A stretch of 41,524 nucleotides of DNA from Flavobacteriales bacterium UBA6693 (GCA_002454815.1 DKJL01000016.1:1-41524); one strand, 5' to 3'. Positions 17,666 through 25,340 are shown, counted from the stretch's first letter. The notes: generated from the sequence alone by a model not told the origin. Made by a program: numbers and translations.

Positions 17666-20600
17666 ATACGTAAATGATTTCTGTATCAACTACTTTTTTA
17701 CCGAGTTTCTCCAGTGCGTCGCGGTAGCGTTCGATTTGCTGCTGGTATTTTTGATGTATTTCTCCGGTTTTAAAATCGATAATGATTATTCCTTCCGGAG
17801 TTTCAATCAGGCGGTCCGGCCGATACATTTTTGTTTCACCTTTATGAGAAAGCATGATCTCACGCTCGTTTAAAACGGTTTGACCCGGCCGGAAATACCG
17901 TGCATATTTTTGATCTTCTACAATTGCGTGGATGCGCGCCGAAAGTTCATGACATTCTTCAAGGGTAAGTGTGCCTTCGAGAACGTAACTCTCCAGGACA
18001 AAATCAACATCTTCCGAACTTTTTATTTTGGCCAAAAGTTCGTGCGTGAAGATCCCCAGCCGTACTTTTTCGATACGGTTCTGATAACTTTTTGATGGTG
18101 TTGCAATTTTTATGACCGCAGTTTCGTTCGTTTTTTCACTTCCAAAACGGATTGCTTTGCTCTGATAAGTCTGCGTTGCAGCATCGTCTTTTTTAATCAG
18201 ATCTTGTTCGTCAACATCATAAAGATCAAAAGCGGAAGGAAGTTCGCCATTTTCATCGAGTGGTGCACGCAGTTTCAGAAACGTATAAAGGTCGAGATGA
18301 TTATTTTTACCTTCTTTTTCTACATAGAAAAACAGTTGTTCTGCGGCGCGCGTCGTGGCAACATACTGAAGACAAAAATCATCGATTTTTTCCTGATACA
18401 TATTTTTTTGGTTAAAATCCAGCACGTGCTCGTCATATGCAGAGAGTTTATCATCAAATAATTTCACGTTCACCGACGCGAGTTTTTCCTCATCTTTCGT
18501 ATCGAACCAGTAAGTTCCTTTGCGGCGCGGCGCTTTATTCTGCATGGGCAGCAGCACAACCGGAAATTCCAGCCCTTTGCTTTTGTGGATGGTCATGATC
18601 TGTATGGCATCCACGTTTTCTGAAGCTTTTATGGTCGTGCGGCTGGCTTCTTCATCCCAATATTTCAGGAAGTCCTTCAGTGTAGAACCTGCATTTTGCG
18701 AGTAGGCGTAGAACATTTCCAAATAGTTAAACAGAAAATCGGTTTCGCGGTCTTCTACAGCAAATTCGTGCAGAAAATGTTCTGCATAATGATAAAGATT
18801 CAGCTGAAGCAAGTTTTCAGAACTCAGCTGTACTCCGTAAGTTTCAAAAATAAACTGTTCCATTGCGCTTTTACTTTCCTGGGCAAGTACGGCCAAAACT
18901 TCTTCCGTAAAATCAGTCATTTTTATGCGTCCCAAAACCTGAAGGTAATACAGCATCTTAACCGCGAACTGCAGATTTTCCGGGTTTTCCTGCCACCGCA
19001 GGAACTCGGTGAGTGCAAGCAAAGTGGAAGAAAGATTCAGCGTAAGACCAGAGTCGGAAATGGTTTTTATGTAAACCTGCTCACCATTATAATGTACTTT
19101 CAGATTTCCCAGTTCGTGCGAATAACTGAAAATATCAAAGTTGCCGCGGCACAGGATCGTAATATCCGAAAAGCGGTAACCTTGGTCAAGACACTTCTGA
19201 ATGTCCCCACGCATGCAGGCCGCAGTATTTTTAAAGTCCGCGGAGCGCGTTCCCGTATTTTCAAGAAAATTAACTCGAACGCCACCTTTTCGCGAGGATT
19301 TAGCGATTTGCTGGCTGCCGGGGCCAAAAATGTCGCGGTGCTGTGGTTCGGTATATTGAGACAGAAATTGGTAAAGTTCATTGTTAAAATCAACAATATT
19401 ACCGGCGCTGCGGTAGTTGTACTCCAAGCTTTCCACGTAAGCGGGAATCAGAGACTGGTCCTGATGATTGATGATATCCAGCATGAGCTGAGAATCGCCG
19501 CCACGAAAACGGTAGATGCTCTGTTTCGGATCACCAACAAGCGTGAAGCTCATGTTTTCCTGCGAATTGGCATGATCGCGCAGCGGTATCAAATTTTGCC
19601 ACTGCAAAGTAGAGGTATCCTGAAATTCATCAAAAAAGTAATGGCTGAAGCGTGTACCGATTTTTTCATAAATGAACGCGGTAGGTTCCTCGCGCAGATT
19701 TTCGTGGATCATCACATTGAATTTTGACAGTAAAACGATATCATTTTCCTGTTCAATTTCTGCAAGTTTGTCCTGGATGTCTTTATTTACTTTTAGCGGT
19801 AAAAGCGCGCCGAGGATTTGCTCCTGCTTTTGAATGTCGATATGATTTTGAATGATTTTCCGGCGTGTCAGCAATAAAAAATCCAGCACTTCCAGAATTT
19901 CATCTTGGCGGTGTTTGCTTTTTGCGGACGAACCTTTGCGCATTTCCTCCACGCGCTTTTTTTCTGTTTCCACAGAATCGTAGAGCAGCGGTGCGCCGGA
20001 ACTCAGAAATTTCTGAAAGAAACCGGCAATGCCATGAATTCCTTTCGCAAAGTCCGAGATTTCAAGGTTTTTTTCCTGTACCAGCGCAAGACATTCTTCT
20101 GCCAGCGTCGCCGATTCTCTGCGTAGTTGGTTAATATTTTTGCGCAGGTCTTTTTTTAAACTTTCATACACTTTCCAGTCAAAGTCTTTATTATCCATCA
20201 GCCGGAAGTAGTGTTTGTCCTGGACATATTCTTTGGCGGAGTTGTACAGAGTTTGGTTGATATTCAGCCGTTCATCGTTGTCCAGCGAATAATTTACAAA
20301 ATCCATGAACGCGTCGGAGATCGTATTTTCCTGACCGATATCGTCCAGCATTTTATCGACCGCTTCGATCAAAAAGGGTTCGGCGTTGATTTCCAAGCCG
20401 AAATTTTGCGCAAGTCCCAACTCATGGGAAAAGCTCCGCACCAGTTTAGCATTAAATTTATCAATGGTACCGATATTCAGGATAGAGTAGTGATGCAGTA
20501 CATAATCGAGCATATTTTTTGCCCGTTCATGCAGTTCTTCCAGCGGAAGATGGATGCCTTCTGTTTTTAATTTTGCCTGAATATTCCGGAGGTCATTGTT

Positions 20601-20816
20601 GTGTTCGTAGGCGGGCGACGCGAAATCCTTCAGCCAGGAGATGATACGCGTTTTCATCTCGTTGGCTGCTTTATTGGTAAAAGTAAGGGCAAGGATATTT
20701 TTAATCCGGTCGGCCTGTCGGGGATATTTCAGGCAAATTGCCAGTAAATTCTGCACCAGCGCGTAGGTTTTTCCGGAGCCGGCCGAGGCGTAGATGACCT
20801 TATAGTTAGTCTGCAT
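17664..20816 (-). CDS. UvrD/RecB-like helicase with C-terminal PD-(D/E)XK nuclease domain
   Basis: From the chosen start MQTNYKVIYA the protein has 1050 residues. Superfamily 1 helicase motifs are plain: Walker A ASAGSGKT (10-17), the DEFQD Walker B/motif II, and LVGDPKQSIYRFRGGD (motif III). Near the C-terminus YRPDRL followed by IIIIDFKTG fits a RecB-family nuclease active site. The whole matches the RecB/AddA architecture for processing double-strand breaks. A 26-residue upstream extension (to 20894) is possible, but it would run into the rpsU promoter and lacks conservation-like features; the internal ATG gives Walker A its usual place. The partner nuclease (AddB/RecC type) is not adjacent. 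It is transcribed toward ferritin and away from rpsU. The exact name (addA or recB) is uncertain. Confidence 0.93.
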   Translation of the reverse strand: MQTNYKVIYASAGSGKTYALVQNLLAICLKYPRQADRIKNILALTFTNKAANEMKTRIISWLKDFASPAYEHNNDLRNIQAKLKTEGIHLPLEELHERAKNMLDYVLHHYSILNIGTIDKFNAKLVRSFSHELGLAQNFGLEINAEPFLIEAVDKMLDDIGQENTISDAFMDFVNYSLDNDERLNINQTLYNSAKEYVQDKHYFRLMDNKDFDWKVYESLKKDLRKNINQLRRESATLAEECLALVQEKNLEISDFAKGIHGIAGFFQKFLSSGAPLLYDSVETEKKRVEEMRKGSSAKSKHRQDEILEVLDFLLLTRRKIIQNHIDIQKQEQILGALLPLKVNKDIQDKLAEIEQENDIVLLSKFNVMIHENLREEPTAFIYEKIGTRFSHYFFDEFQDTSTLQWQNLIPLRDHANSQENMSFTLVGDPKQSIYRFRGGDSQLMLDIINHQDQSLIPAYVESLEYNYRSAGNIVDFNNELYQFLSQYTEPQHRDIFGPGSQQIAKSSRKGGVRVNFLENTGTRSADFKNTAACMRGDIQKCLDQGYRFSDITILCRGNFDIFSYSHELGNLKVHYNGEQVYIKTISDSGLTLNLSSTLLALTEFLRWQENPENLQFAVKMLYYLQVLGRIKMTDFTEEVLAVLAQESKSAMEQFIFETYGVQLSSENLLQLNLYHYAEHFLHEFAVEDRETDFLFNYLEMFYAYSQNAGSTLKDFLKYWDEEASRTTIKASENVDAIQIMTIHKSKGLEFPVVLLPMQNKAPRRKGTYWFDTKDEEKLASVNVKLFDDKLSAYDEHVLDFNQKNMYQEKIDDFCLQYVATTRAAEQLFFYVEKEGKNNHLDLYTFLKLRAPLDENGELPSAFDLYDVDEQDLIKKDDAATQTYQSKAIRFGSEKTNETAVIKIATPSKSYQNRIEKVRLGIFTHELLAKIKSSEDVDFVLESYVLEGTLTLEECHELSARIHAIVEDQKYARYFRPGQTVLNEREIMLSHKGETKMYRPDRLIETPEGIIIIDFKTGEIHQKYQQQIERYRDALEKLGKKVVDTEIIYV

Positions 20817-20855
20817 AGAAAGTTTTGAATCAATCTTTAAAAATACTAATAATAT

Positions 20856-20886
20856 TTGGCAAATCAGAAAGAAAGCGCTACTTTTG
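20856..20886 (+). promoter_or_regulatory. Promoter for rpsU
   Basis: TTG at 20856-20858 and TACTTTTG at 20879-20886 with a 20-nt spacer fit the Bacteroidota consensus. The predicted start near 20892 leaves a leader of under 20 nt. Confidence 0.75.
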
Positions 20887-20909
20887 CCAACCAAAATGAG
20901 ATGTAAACT

Positions 20910-21107
20910 ATGTTAATAATCCCCGTGAAAGATGGCGAATCCATCGACAGAGCTCTGAAAAAATACAAGAGAAAATTTGACAAAACAGGAACGATCCGCG
21001 CGTTGAGAAGCCGCCAGCAGTTCAATAAACCTTCAGTTGTAAACAGACAGGCGAAGTTGAAAGCAGCGCACAAGCAGAGAAATCTGAGCCGCGACGAGCA
21101 GGCTTAA
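20910..21107 (+). CDS. rpsU: 30S ribosomal protein S21
   Basis: A 65-residue basic protein starting MLIIPVKDGESIDRALKKYK, a typical bS21 beginning, with the usual RALRSRQQFNKPSVVNRQ middle. S21 binds the small subunit near the mRNA exit and the anti-Shine-Dalgarno region; in Bacteroidota it has been linked to masking of that region. It has a strong promoter and is followed by a long hairpin terminator, so it can be expressed apart from the recombinase gene behind it. The reading is secure. Confidence 0.97.
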   Translation: MLIIPVKDGESIDRALKKYKRKFDKTGTIRALRSRQQFNKPSVVNRQAKLKAAHKQRNLSRDEQA

Positions 21108-21134
21108 GTCAAAAAAATCTTTTTGCACATACTT

Positions 21135-21175
21135 AATCACTTTTTAAATAGTTTTATTTAGAAAGTGATTTTTTG
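21135..21175 (+). terminator. Terminator after rpsU
   Basis: AATCACTTT and AAAGTGATT pair, and the inner TTAAAT/ATTTAG extends the stem to about 15 bp. A T-run follows. It separates rpsU from the recombinase gene. Confidence 0.85.
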
Positions 21176-21193
21176 TTTTTATAACTTGCGTGT

Positions 21194-22075
21194 ATGATCG
21201 AGCGATTTTTGGAATATATTAATGTTGAAAAACGTTACTCTGCCAACACGGTGGCCAGCTACCGGCGCGACCTGGCTGATTTTTCTGAATTCCTGCTGCA
21301 AAGTGAGGCGCATATAAATTACACGAAGGTTGATAAAAAGGCAGTGCGAAATTTCATGGCAGAACTTGGCCGCTCCGGACTTTCAAAAAGAACCATCAAC
21401 CGCAAACTTTCTTCCTTGCGCAGTTTTTACGGTTTTATGTTGCGACTGGGCGAGATTTCTTCGTCACCGCTGGAAAGTGTCGAATCGCTGAAATTTCATG
21501 CGGAGAAACAGATTCCATTTTCACCCGAAGAAATGAGCGATTTGCAACTGCTGGAGAATAAACCACGAAATGCCACGCCACTGAAAGAGCTCATCGTCGA
21601 GACGCTATACCAGACCGGCATGCGCCGCGCGGAACTCTGCGCTCTCAAGCTGGACGATGTTGATTTTACGAAAAAAGAGCTTCGAGTGACGGGCAAAGGA
21701 AATAAAGTCCGTCTTATTCCTGTGTCCGACGCGCTGCTGCAGGAACTGGAAAATTATTTACAAACAAGGAAGCCGCTGGAAGCAAATGAGATGCACTTTT
21801 TCATCGGTCCTCGCGGCAAAAAACTAAACGACAAATTTGTCTACTCTGCCGTAAATTCTTACCTTAGTCTGGTCTCTACAAAGAAGAAAAAAAGCCCCCA
21901 CATCCTGCGTCACAGCTTTGCTACACACGTTCTGGATAACGGTGCCGAAATTTCTAAAGTAAAAAAAATACTGGGACATACGTCTTTGGCCTCCACGCAA
22001 GTGTACACGAGCGCCAACATCGAGCAACTAAAAAAAGTGTTTAATAACGCTCATCCGAGAGCAAAAAAAATCTAA
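21194..22075 (+). CDS. xerC: XerC/XerD-type tyrosine recombinase
   Basis: The 293-residue protein has an N-terminal SAM-like core-binding domain (about 1-90) and a C-terminal catalytic domain. All six catalytic positions are present: Arg144 (TGMRRAEL), Lys168 (TGKGNK), His236 and Arg239 (HILRHSF), His262 (LGHTS) and the nucleophile Tyr271 (QVYT). Length and context are those of a housekeeping Xer enzyme that resolves chromosome dimers at dif, rather than a phage or transposon integrase. Choosing between XerC and XerD is not possible from sequence alone. A hibernation factor gene follows after 3 nt, so they are probably cotranscribed. Confidence 0.93.
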   Translation: MIERFLEYINVEKRYSANTVASYRRDLADFSEFLLQSEAHINYTKVDKKAVRNFMAELGRSGLSKRTINRKLSSLRSFYGFMLRLGEISSSPLESVESLKFHAEKQIPFSPEEMSDLQLLENKPRNATPLKELIVETLYQTGMRRAELCALKLDDVDFTKKELRVTGKGNKVRLIPVSDALLQELENYLQTRKPLEANEMHFFIGPRGKKLNDKFVYSAVNSYLSLVSTKKKKSPHILRHSFATHVLDNGAEISKVKKILGHTSLASTQVYTSANIEQLKKVFNNAHPRAKKI

Positions 22076-22078
22076 CGT

Positions 22079-22369
22079 ATGAAAATTAATGTTCAGTCAA
22101 TCGGTTTAACTCCTCACGCACCGCTGGAAGAGTATCTGGAGAAAAAGCTTAATAAGCTGGAGACTTTTTATGATAAAATCATCAGCTGCCAAGTTTACCT
22201 GAAAGTAGAAAACACAACGGACAAAGAAAACAAAACCGCTGAGATTATTTTAGATGTTCCAGGCGACGATATTGTGGTGAAGAAGACTTGCGCAACCTTT
22301 GAGGAGAGTATTGATCTTTGTGTTGATACGGCTAAGAAGCTGCTAATCAAGAAAAAAGAAATGGCTTAA
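22079..22369 (+). CDS. hpf: Short ribosome hibernation-promoting factor (HPF/RaiA family)
   Basis: The 96-residue product starts MKINVQSIGLTPHAPLEEYLEKKLNKLE and has the beta-alpha-beta-beta-beta-alpha pattern of the HPF/YfiA family, ending in a lysine-rich helix. The long C-terminal dimerisation domain of long HPF is absent. Proteins of this family bind the decoding region of idle 30S subunits and stabilise dormant ribosomes. It lies 3 nt behind the recombinase gene and upstream of the tRNA cluster. Confidence 0.92.
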   Translation: MKINVQSIGLTPHAPLEEYLEKKLNKLETFYDKIISCQVYLKVENTTDKENKTAEIILDVPGDDIVVKKTCATFEESIDLCVDTAKKLLIKKKEMA

Positions 22370-22400
22370 TAATTTTTTACAAAAAAAAGGCATCAAATAT

Positions 22401-22432
22401 TTGTAGATTTCAAAAAAACTATCCTATATTTG
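22401..22432 (+). promoter_or_regulatory. Promoter for the tRNA cluster
   Basis: TTG at 22401-22403 and TATATTTG at 22425-22432, spacer 21 nt, match the consensus. The predicted start is about 38 nt before tRNA-Thr(UGU). Confidence 0.75.
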
Positions 22433-22476
22433 CACTCGCAAAAACAGATAAGAAGTTCTTTTGAAATCTTTTTTTT

Positions 22477-22550
22477 GCCTCCTTAGCTCAGTTGGCCAGA
22501 GCACGTGATTTGTAATCTCGGGGTCGTGGGTTCGAATCCCTCAGGAGGCT
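22477..22550 (+). tRNA. tRNA-Thr (anticodon UGU)
   Basis: A complete cloverleaf folds by eye. The acceptor stem is GCCTCCT/AGGAGGC, the D arm GCTC/GAGC, the anticodon stem CGTGA/TCTCG with loop TTTGTAA, and the T loop TTCGAAT. The 3' CCA is not encoded. First gene of the cluster. Confidence 0.95.
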
Positions 22551-22570
22551 CATTGTAAGATAAAAATATT

Positions 22571-22651
22571 GGGGAGATACTCAAGCGGCCAACGAGGACT
22601 GACTGTAACTCAGTTGTGTAAACTTCGCAGGTTCGAATCCTGCTCTCCCCA
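22571..22651 (+). tRNA. tRNA-Tyr (anticodon GUA)
   Basis: The acceptor stem is GGGGAGA/TCTCCCC, the anticodon stem ACTGA/TCAGT with loop CTGTAAC, and there is a long variable arm as expected for bacterial tRNA-Tyr. CCA is not encoded. Confidence 0.95.
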
Positions 22652-22659
22652 CTTTTTTC

Positions 22660-22689
22660 TTGTATGTTTTAATAATTTTTTTAAATTTG
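22660..22689 (+). promoter_or_regulatory. Internal promoter before tRNA-Gly
   Basis: TTG at 22660-22662 and TAAATTTG at 22682-22689, spacer 19 nt, form an exact consensus promoter in the 71-nt gap between tRNA-Tyr and tRNA-Gly. Confidence 0.7.
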
Positions 22690-22722
22690 CGAAACGTTTA
22701 CCAACCTTTTTGGAAACAAAAT

Positions 22723-22795
22723 GCGGAAGTAGCTCAGTTGGTAGAGCGTCAGCCTTCCAAGCTGAATGTCGCGAGTTCGACCCTCGTCTTCCGCT
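22723..22795 (+). tRNA. tRNA-Gly (anticodon UCC)
   Basis: The acceptor stem is GCGGAAG/CTTCCGC, the D arm GCTC/GAGC, the anticodon stem TCAGC/GCTGA with loop CTTCCAA, and the T loop TTCGACC. CCA is not encoded. Confidence 0.95.
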
Positions 22796-22800
22796 CAAAG

Positions 22801-22838
22801 AAATCACAACCAATACAGCGGCTTGTGATTTTTTTTTA
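22801..22838 (+). terminator. Terminator-like hairpin between tRNA-Gly and tRNA-Thr(GGU)
   Basis: AAATCACAA and TTGTGATTT form a 9-bp stem around a 13-nt loop, followed by a long T-run. Only 7 nt separate it from the next tRNA and no promoter fits between, so it must leak or act in processing. Confidence 0.75.
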
Positions 22839-22845
22839 ATTTTCC

Positions 22846-22917
22846 GCCGACTTAGCTCAGGGGTAGAGCGCTTCCTTGGTAAGGAAGAGGTCGTGAGTTC
22901 AAATCTCATAGTTGGCT
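22846..22917 (+). tRNA. tRNA-Thr (anticodon GGU)
   Basis: The acceptor stem is GCCGACT/AGTTGGC with one G-T pair, the D arm GCTC/GAGC, the anticodon stem CTTCC/GGAAG with loop TTGGTAA, and the T loop TTCAAAT. CCA is not encoded. Confidence 0.94.
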
Positions 22918-22921
22918 CAGT

Positions 22922-22954
22922 AAAATCTCTCAGTTTTCTGGGAGATTTTTTTTT
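22922..22954 (+). terminator. Terminator closing the tRNA cluster
   Basis: AAATCTCTCAG pairs with CTGGGAGATTT around TTTT (one U-G pair) and runs into eight or more Ts, directly after tRNA-Thr(GGU). Confidence 0.9.
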
Positions 22955-23124
22955 GTTTCGTTTGTTAACGTTAATGCTTCTAAAATGTATGACACTACCG
23001 TGAATTTTCTCCTGCATTGAAGTGGCAATTTGATAAAATATTGCTGAGAGTTTTCTAAATAAATAATTTTCCGTAAATTTGCAAACCGGTAATTCGGCAA
23101 CCGATAAGGTGGTGTAAATCAATA

Positions 23125-23174
23125 TTTTTGAATATTTCTTTTTTTTATAAAAAAGGTTTATAAATATTCAAAAA
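23125..23174. repeat. Nested inverted repeat upstream of the tuf promoter
   Basis: TTTTTGAATATTT (23125-23137) is the exact reverse complement of bases 23162-23174. Inside it a second 7-bp stem, CTTTTTT with AAAAAAG (23138-23144 and 23149-23155), can form. The outer right arm ends 5 nt before the tuf -7 element and the whole covers its -33 region. Confidence 0.75.
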
Positions 23175-23179
23175 ATGAT

Positions 23180-23187
23180 TATATTTG
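23180..23187 (+). promoter_or_regulatory. -7 element of the proximal tuf promoter
   Basis: TATATTTG fits TAnnTTTG, with the predicted start near 23193 and a leader of about 40 nt. The -33 position reads GTTTA rather than TTG. Confidence 0.6.
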
Positions 23188-23231
23188 CGCACCGAAAAAT
23201 TGAATAATTAATTAAATAAATAATTTGAATC

Positions 23232-24419
23232 ATGGCAAAGGAAACGTTTAATCGTAACAAACCACACTTGAACATTGGTACCATCGGTCACGTAGACCAT
23301 GGTAAAACTACGCTTACTGCAGCGATCAGTAAGGTATTATCTGATAAAGGATTCGGTACAGCAAGAGATTTCTCTTCAATCGACTCTGCACCAGAAGAAA
23401 AAGAAAGAGGTATTACCATCAATACTTCTCACATTGAATATGAAACAGAAAGCAGACACTACGCTCACGTTGACTGCCCGGGTCACGCCGACTATGTAAA
23501 AAACATGGTAACAGGTGCTGCTCAGATGGATGGTGGAATCCTTGTTTGTGCTGCTACAGACGGACCAATGCCTCAAACAAGAGAGCACATCCTGCTTTGC
23601 CGTCAGGTAAACGTACCAAGAATCGTTGTTTTCATGAACAAAGTTGACATGGTAGATGATGCTGAGCTATTGGAGCTTGTTGAGCTTGAGTTGAGAGATC
23701 TTCTTTCTACATACGAATATGACGGTGACAATACACCTGTTATCCAGGGATCTGCTCTAGGAGCTTTGAACGGAGAAGATAAGTGGGTAAAAACTGTTGA
23801 GGAATTAATGGATGCTGTTGATACTTGGATCGAGCAGCCAATCAGAGATCAGGACAAGCCATTCCTGATGCCTATCGAAGACGTGTTCTCTATTACAGGT
23901 CGTGGTACGGTAGCAACCGGTAGAATCGAATCCGGAGTTATCAACTCTGGTGAAGGTGTTGACATCGTGGGTATGGGTGATGAAAAATTAACATCAACTG
24001 TAACCGGGGTAGAGATGTTCCGTAAGATCCTTGACAGAGGTGAAGCTGGTGACAACGTAGGTCTGTTGTTGAGAGGTATTGAAAAAACCGACATCAAGAG
24101 AGGTATGGTTATCGCTAAAACAGGTTCTGTAAAACCACACAAAAACTTCAAAGCAGAGGTTTATATCCTTTCTAAAGAAGAAGGTGGCCGTCACACTCCA
24201 TTCCACAACAAATACCGTCCACAGTTCTACGTAAGAACTACCGACGTTACCGGTGAGATTTTCTTGCCAGAAGGTGTAGAAATGGTAATGCCGGGAGATA
24301 ACTTGACGATTACTGTAGAATTGTTGCAGCCAATTGCTCTTAACGTAGGTCTTAGATTTGCGATCAGAGAAGGTGGTAGAACAGTAGGTGCAGGTCAGGT
24401 AACTGAAATCATCGACTAA
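23232..24419 (+). CDS. tuf: Elongation factor Tu
   Basis: The 395-residue protein delivers aminoacyl-tRNA to the ribosome as a GTP complex. GTPase motifs are intact: G1 GHVDHGKT (19-26), G3 DCPGH, and G4 NKVD followed by the SALGAL-type G5. Domains 2 and 3 follow, with GRGTVATGRIE and the C-terminal IREGGRTVGAGQVTEI. Codon choice is strongly biased: Arg is nearly always AGA or CGT, with no CGC, CGG or CGA seen, unlike sprA, which mixes them. This fits very high expression. It lies between the tRNA cluster and the tRNA-Trp-secE-nusG group. Confidence 0.99.
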   Translation: MAKETFNRNKPHLNIGTIGHVDHGKTTLTAAISKVLSDKGFGTARDFSSIDSAPEEKERGITINTSHIEYETESRHYAHVDCPGHADYVKNMVTGAAQMDGGILVCAATDGPMPQTREHILLCRQVNVPRIVVFMNKVDMVDDAELLELVELELRDLLSTYEYDGDNTPVIQGSALGALNGEDKWVKTVEELMDAVDTWIEQPIRDQDKPFLMPIEDVFSITGRGTVATGRIESGVINSGEGVDIVGMGDEKLTSTVTGVEMFRKILDRGEAGDNVGLLLRGIEKTDIKRGMVIAKTGSVKPHKNFKAEVYILSKEEGGRHTPFHNKYRPQFYVRTTDVTGEIFLPEGVEMVMPGDNLTITVELLQPIALNVGLRFAIREGGRTVGAGQVTEIID

Positions 24420-24437
24420 TATCGACATACAATAAGA

Positions 24438-24470
24438 AAGTTCCGTAAGGAAACTTACGGAACTTTTTTT
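24438..24470 (+). terminator. Hairpin terminator between tuf and tRNA-Trp
   Basis: AAGTTCCGTAAG and its exact complement form a perfect 12-bp stem with a GAAA tetraloop, followed by a T-run. It ends 5 nt before tRNA-Trp and no promoter fits in between. Confidence 0.9.
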
Positions 24471-24475
24471 AATCT

Positions 24476-24546
24476 ACGGGCATCGTCCAATGGTAGGATA
24501 CCGGTCTCCAAAACCGTTGATCAGGGTTCGAATCCTTGTGCCCGTG
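24476..24546 (+). tRNA. tRNA-Trp (anticodon CCA)
   Basis: The acceptor stem is ACGGGCA/TGCCCGT, the D arm GTCC/GGAT, the anticodon loop CTCCAAA on the stem CCGGT/ACCGT (last pair mismatched), and the T loop TTCGAAT. The discriminator is G and CCA is not encoded. It lies 13 nt before secE. Confidence 0.95.
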
Positions 24547-24559
24547 CAAAAATAAGATA

Positions 24560-24763
24560 ATGAGCTTAGCAGATTTTATTAAAGGATCTTATACCGAATT
24601 TAAAGACAAAGTAGAGTGGCCCAAGTGGCCGGAGCTGCAGTCGTCCACCATCGTGGTGACCATCGCTACCATTATTTTGGCTATTTTCGTTTTCGGTGTG
24701 GATTCTTTATTCAGTAAATCTATTGCCAACGTATTGGCGATCCTTATCAATCTGTTCAATTAA
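24560..24763 (+). CDS. secE: Preprotein translocase subunit SecE
   Basis: The 67-residue protein starts MSLADFIKGSYTEFKDKVEWPKW, the usual amphipathic SecE segment. One membrane span follows (about 36-58, rich in Ile, Val and Ala). SecE clamps the SecY channel in the inner membrane. The frame is open for another 8 codons upstream, but that stretch lies inside tRNA-Trp, so the ATG at 24560 is the start. nusG follows after 14 nt, the classical secE-nusG pair. Confidence 0.96.
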   Translation: MSLADFIKGSYTEFKDKVEWPKWPELQSSTIVVTIATIILAIFVFGVDSLFSKSIANVLAILINLFN

Positions 24764-24777
24764 AAGTATTTTCCGAA

Positions 24778-25320
24778 ATGAGTGAGTTGAAATGGTATGT
24801 TTTGAAATCCATCAGCGGGCAGGAAAATAAGGTGAAAACCTATATTGAAAACGAGATGAAGCATTATGGCTTCGAAGATTCTGTAACGCAAGTGGTAATC
24901 CCGATGGAGAAGGTGATCCAGATCAAAAATGGTAAGAAAGTTCCTAAAGAACGTCCTTATTATCCAGGATATTTGATGATTGAAGCCAATCTGGTGGGGG
25001 AAATTCCGCACATCATAAAGAATATTCCAGGTGTTATTTCCTTCCTGAGTGCCACAAAAGGTGGTGATCCGGTACCAATGCGGAAATCTGAAGTGAATCG
25101 GATGCTGGGCAGAATGGATGAATTATCCGAGTTTGCGGTCGATGCCGCAATACCGTTTGTGATAGGTGAAAGCGTAAAAGTAATTGATGGCCCTTTCAAC
25201 GGCTTTAACGGTACGGTAGAAAAACTTTTTGAAGACAAAAAGAAAATTGAAGTTTCTGTAATGATTTTCGGAAGAAAAACGCCGATGGAGCTTAGCTTTA
25301 TGCAGGTAGAAAAAGTTTAG
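24778..25320 (+). CDS. nusG: Transcription termination/antitermination factor NusG
   Basis: The 180-residue protein has the N-terminal NGN domain beginning ELKWYVLKSISGQENKVKTYIE and a C-terminal KOW domain with ESVKVIDGPFNGFNGTVEKLFEDKKKIEV. NusG binds RNA polymerase and modulates elongation, coupling to ribosomes and Rho. It forms a unit with secE and is followed by a strong terminator, so it is not cotranscribed with rplK as it is in many bacteria. Confidence 0.98.
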   Translation: MSELKWYVLKSISGQENKVKTYIENEMKHYGFEDSVTQVVIPMEKVIQIKNGKKVPKERPYYPGYLMIEANLVGEIPHIIKNIPGVISFLSATKGGDPVPMRKSEVNRMLGRMDELSEFAVDAAIPFVIGESVKVIDGPFNGFNGTVEKLFEDKKKIEVSVMIFGRKTPMELSFMQVEKV

Positions 25321-25340
25321 GATAGTACTTGTAAAAATAT

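Larger units (their letters stand above)
22955..23231 (+). promoter_or_regulatory. Gene-free stretch upstream of tuf
   Basis: Between the tRNA cluster terminator and tuf I see no gene. It holds an isolated TAAATTTG (23074-23081) that could be a distal promoter but lacks a spaced TTG, a nested AT-rich inverted repeat at 23125-23174, and the proximal TATATTTG -7 element at 23180-23187. Confidence 0.6.

Noticed and set aside
18696..19727. A 343-codon open frame on the plus strand
   Set aside because: It lies wholly antisense to the helicase-nuclease gene, whose motifs are unmistakable, and shows no recognisable domain or start context.
20817..20894. Twenty-six-codon upstream extension of the helicase
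   Set aside because: It runs into the divergent rpsU promoter and adds a hydrophobic stretch not expected in a cytoplasmic helicase; the inner start places Walker A at residues 10-17.
21194..22075. Integrase of a mobile element
   Set aside because: The enzyme is a Xer-type recombinase in a housekeeping setting (rpsU, hpf). I found no flanking repeats, att-like tRNA duplication or cargo genes.
22569..23003. Overlapping open frames on both strands across the tRNA cluster
   Set aside because: They read through tRNA-Tyr, tRNA-Gly and tRNA-Thr genes; the apparent proteins are translated tRNA sequence.
24536..24559. Eight-codon upstream extension of secE
   Set aside because: It overlaps the 3' end of tRNA-Trp, and the ATG at 24560 begins a standard SecE N-terminus.
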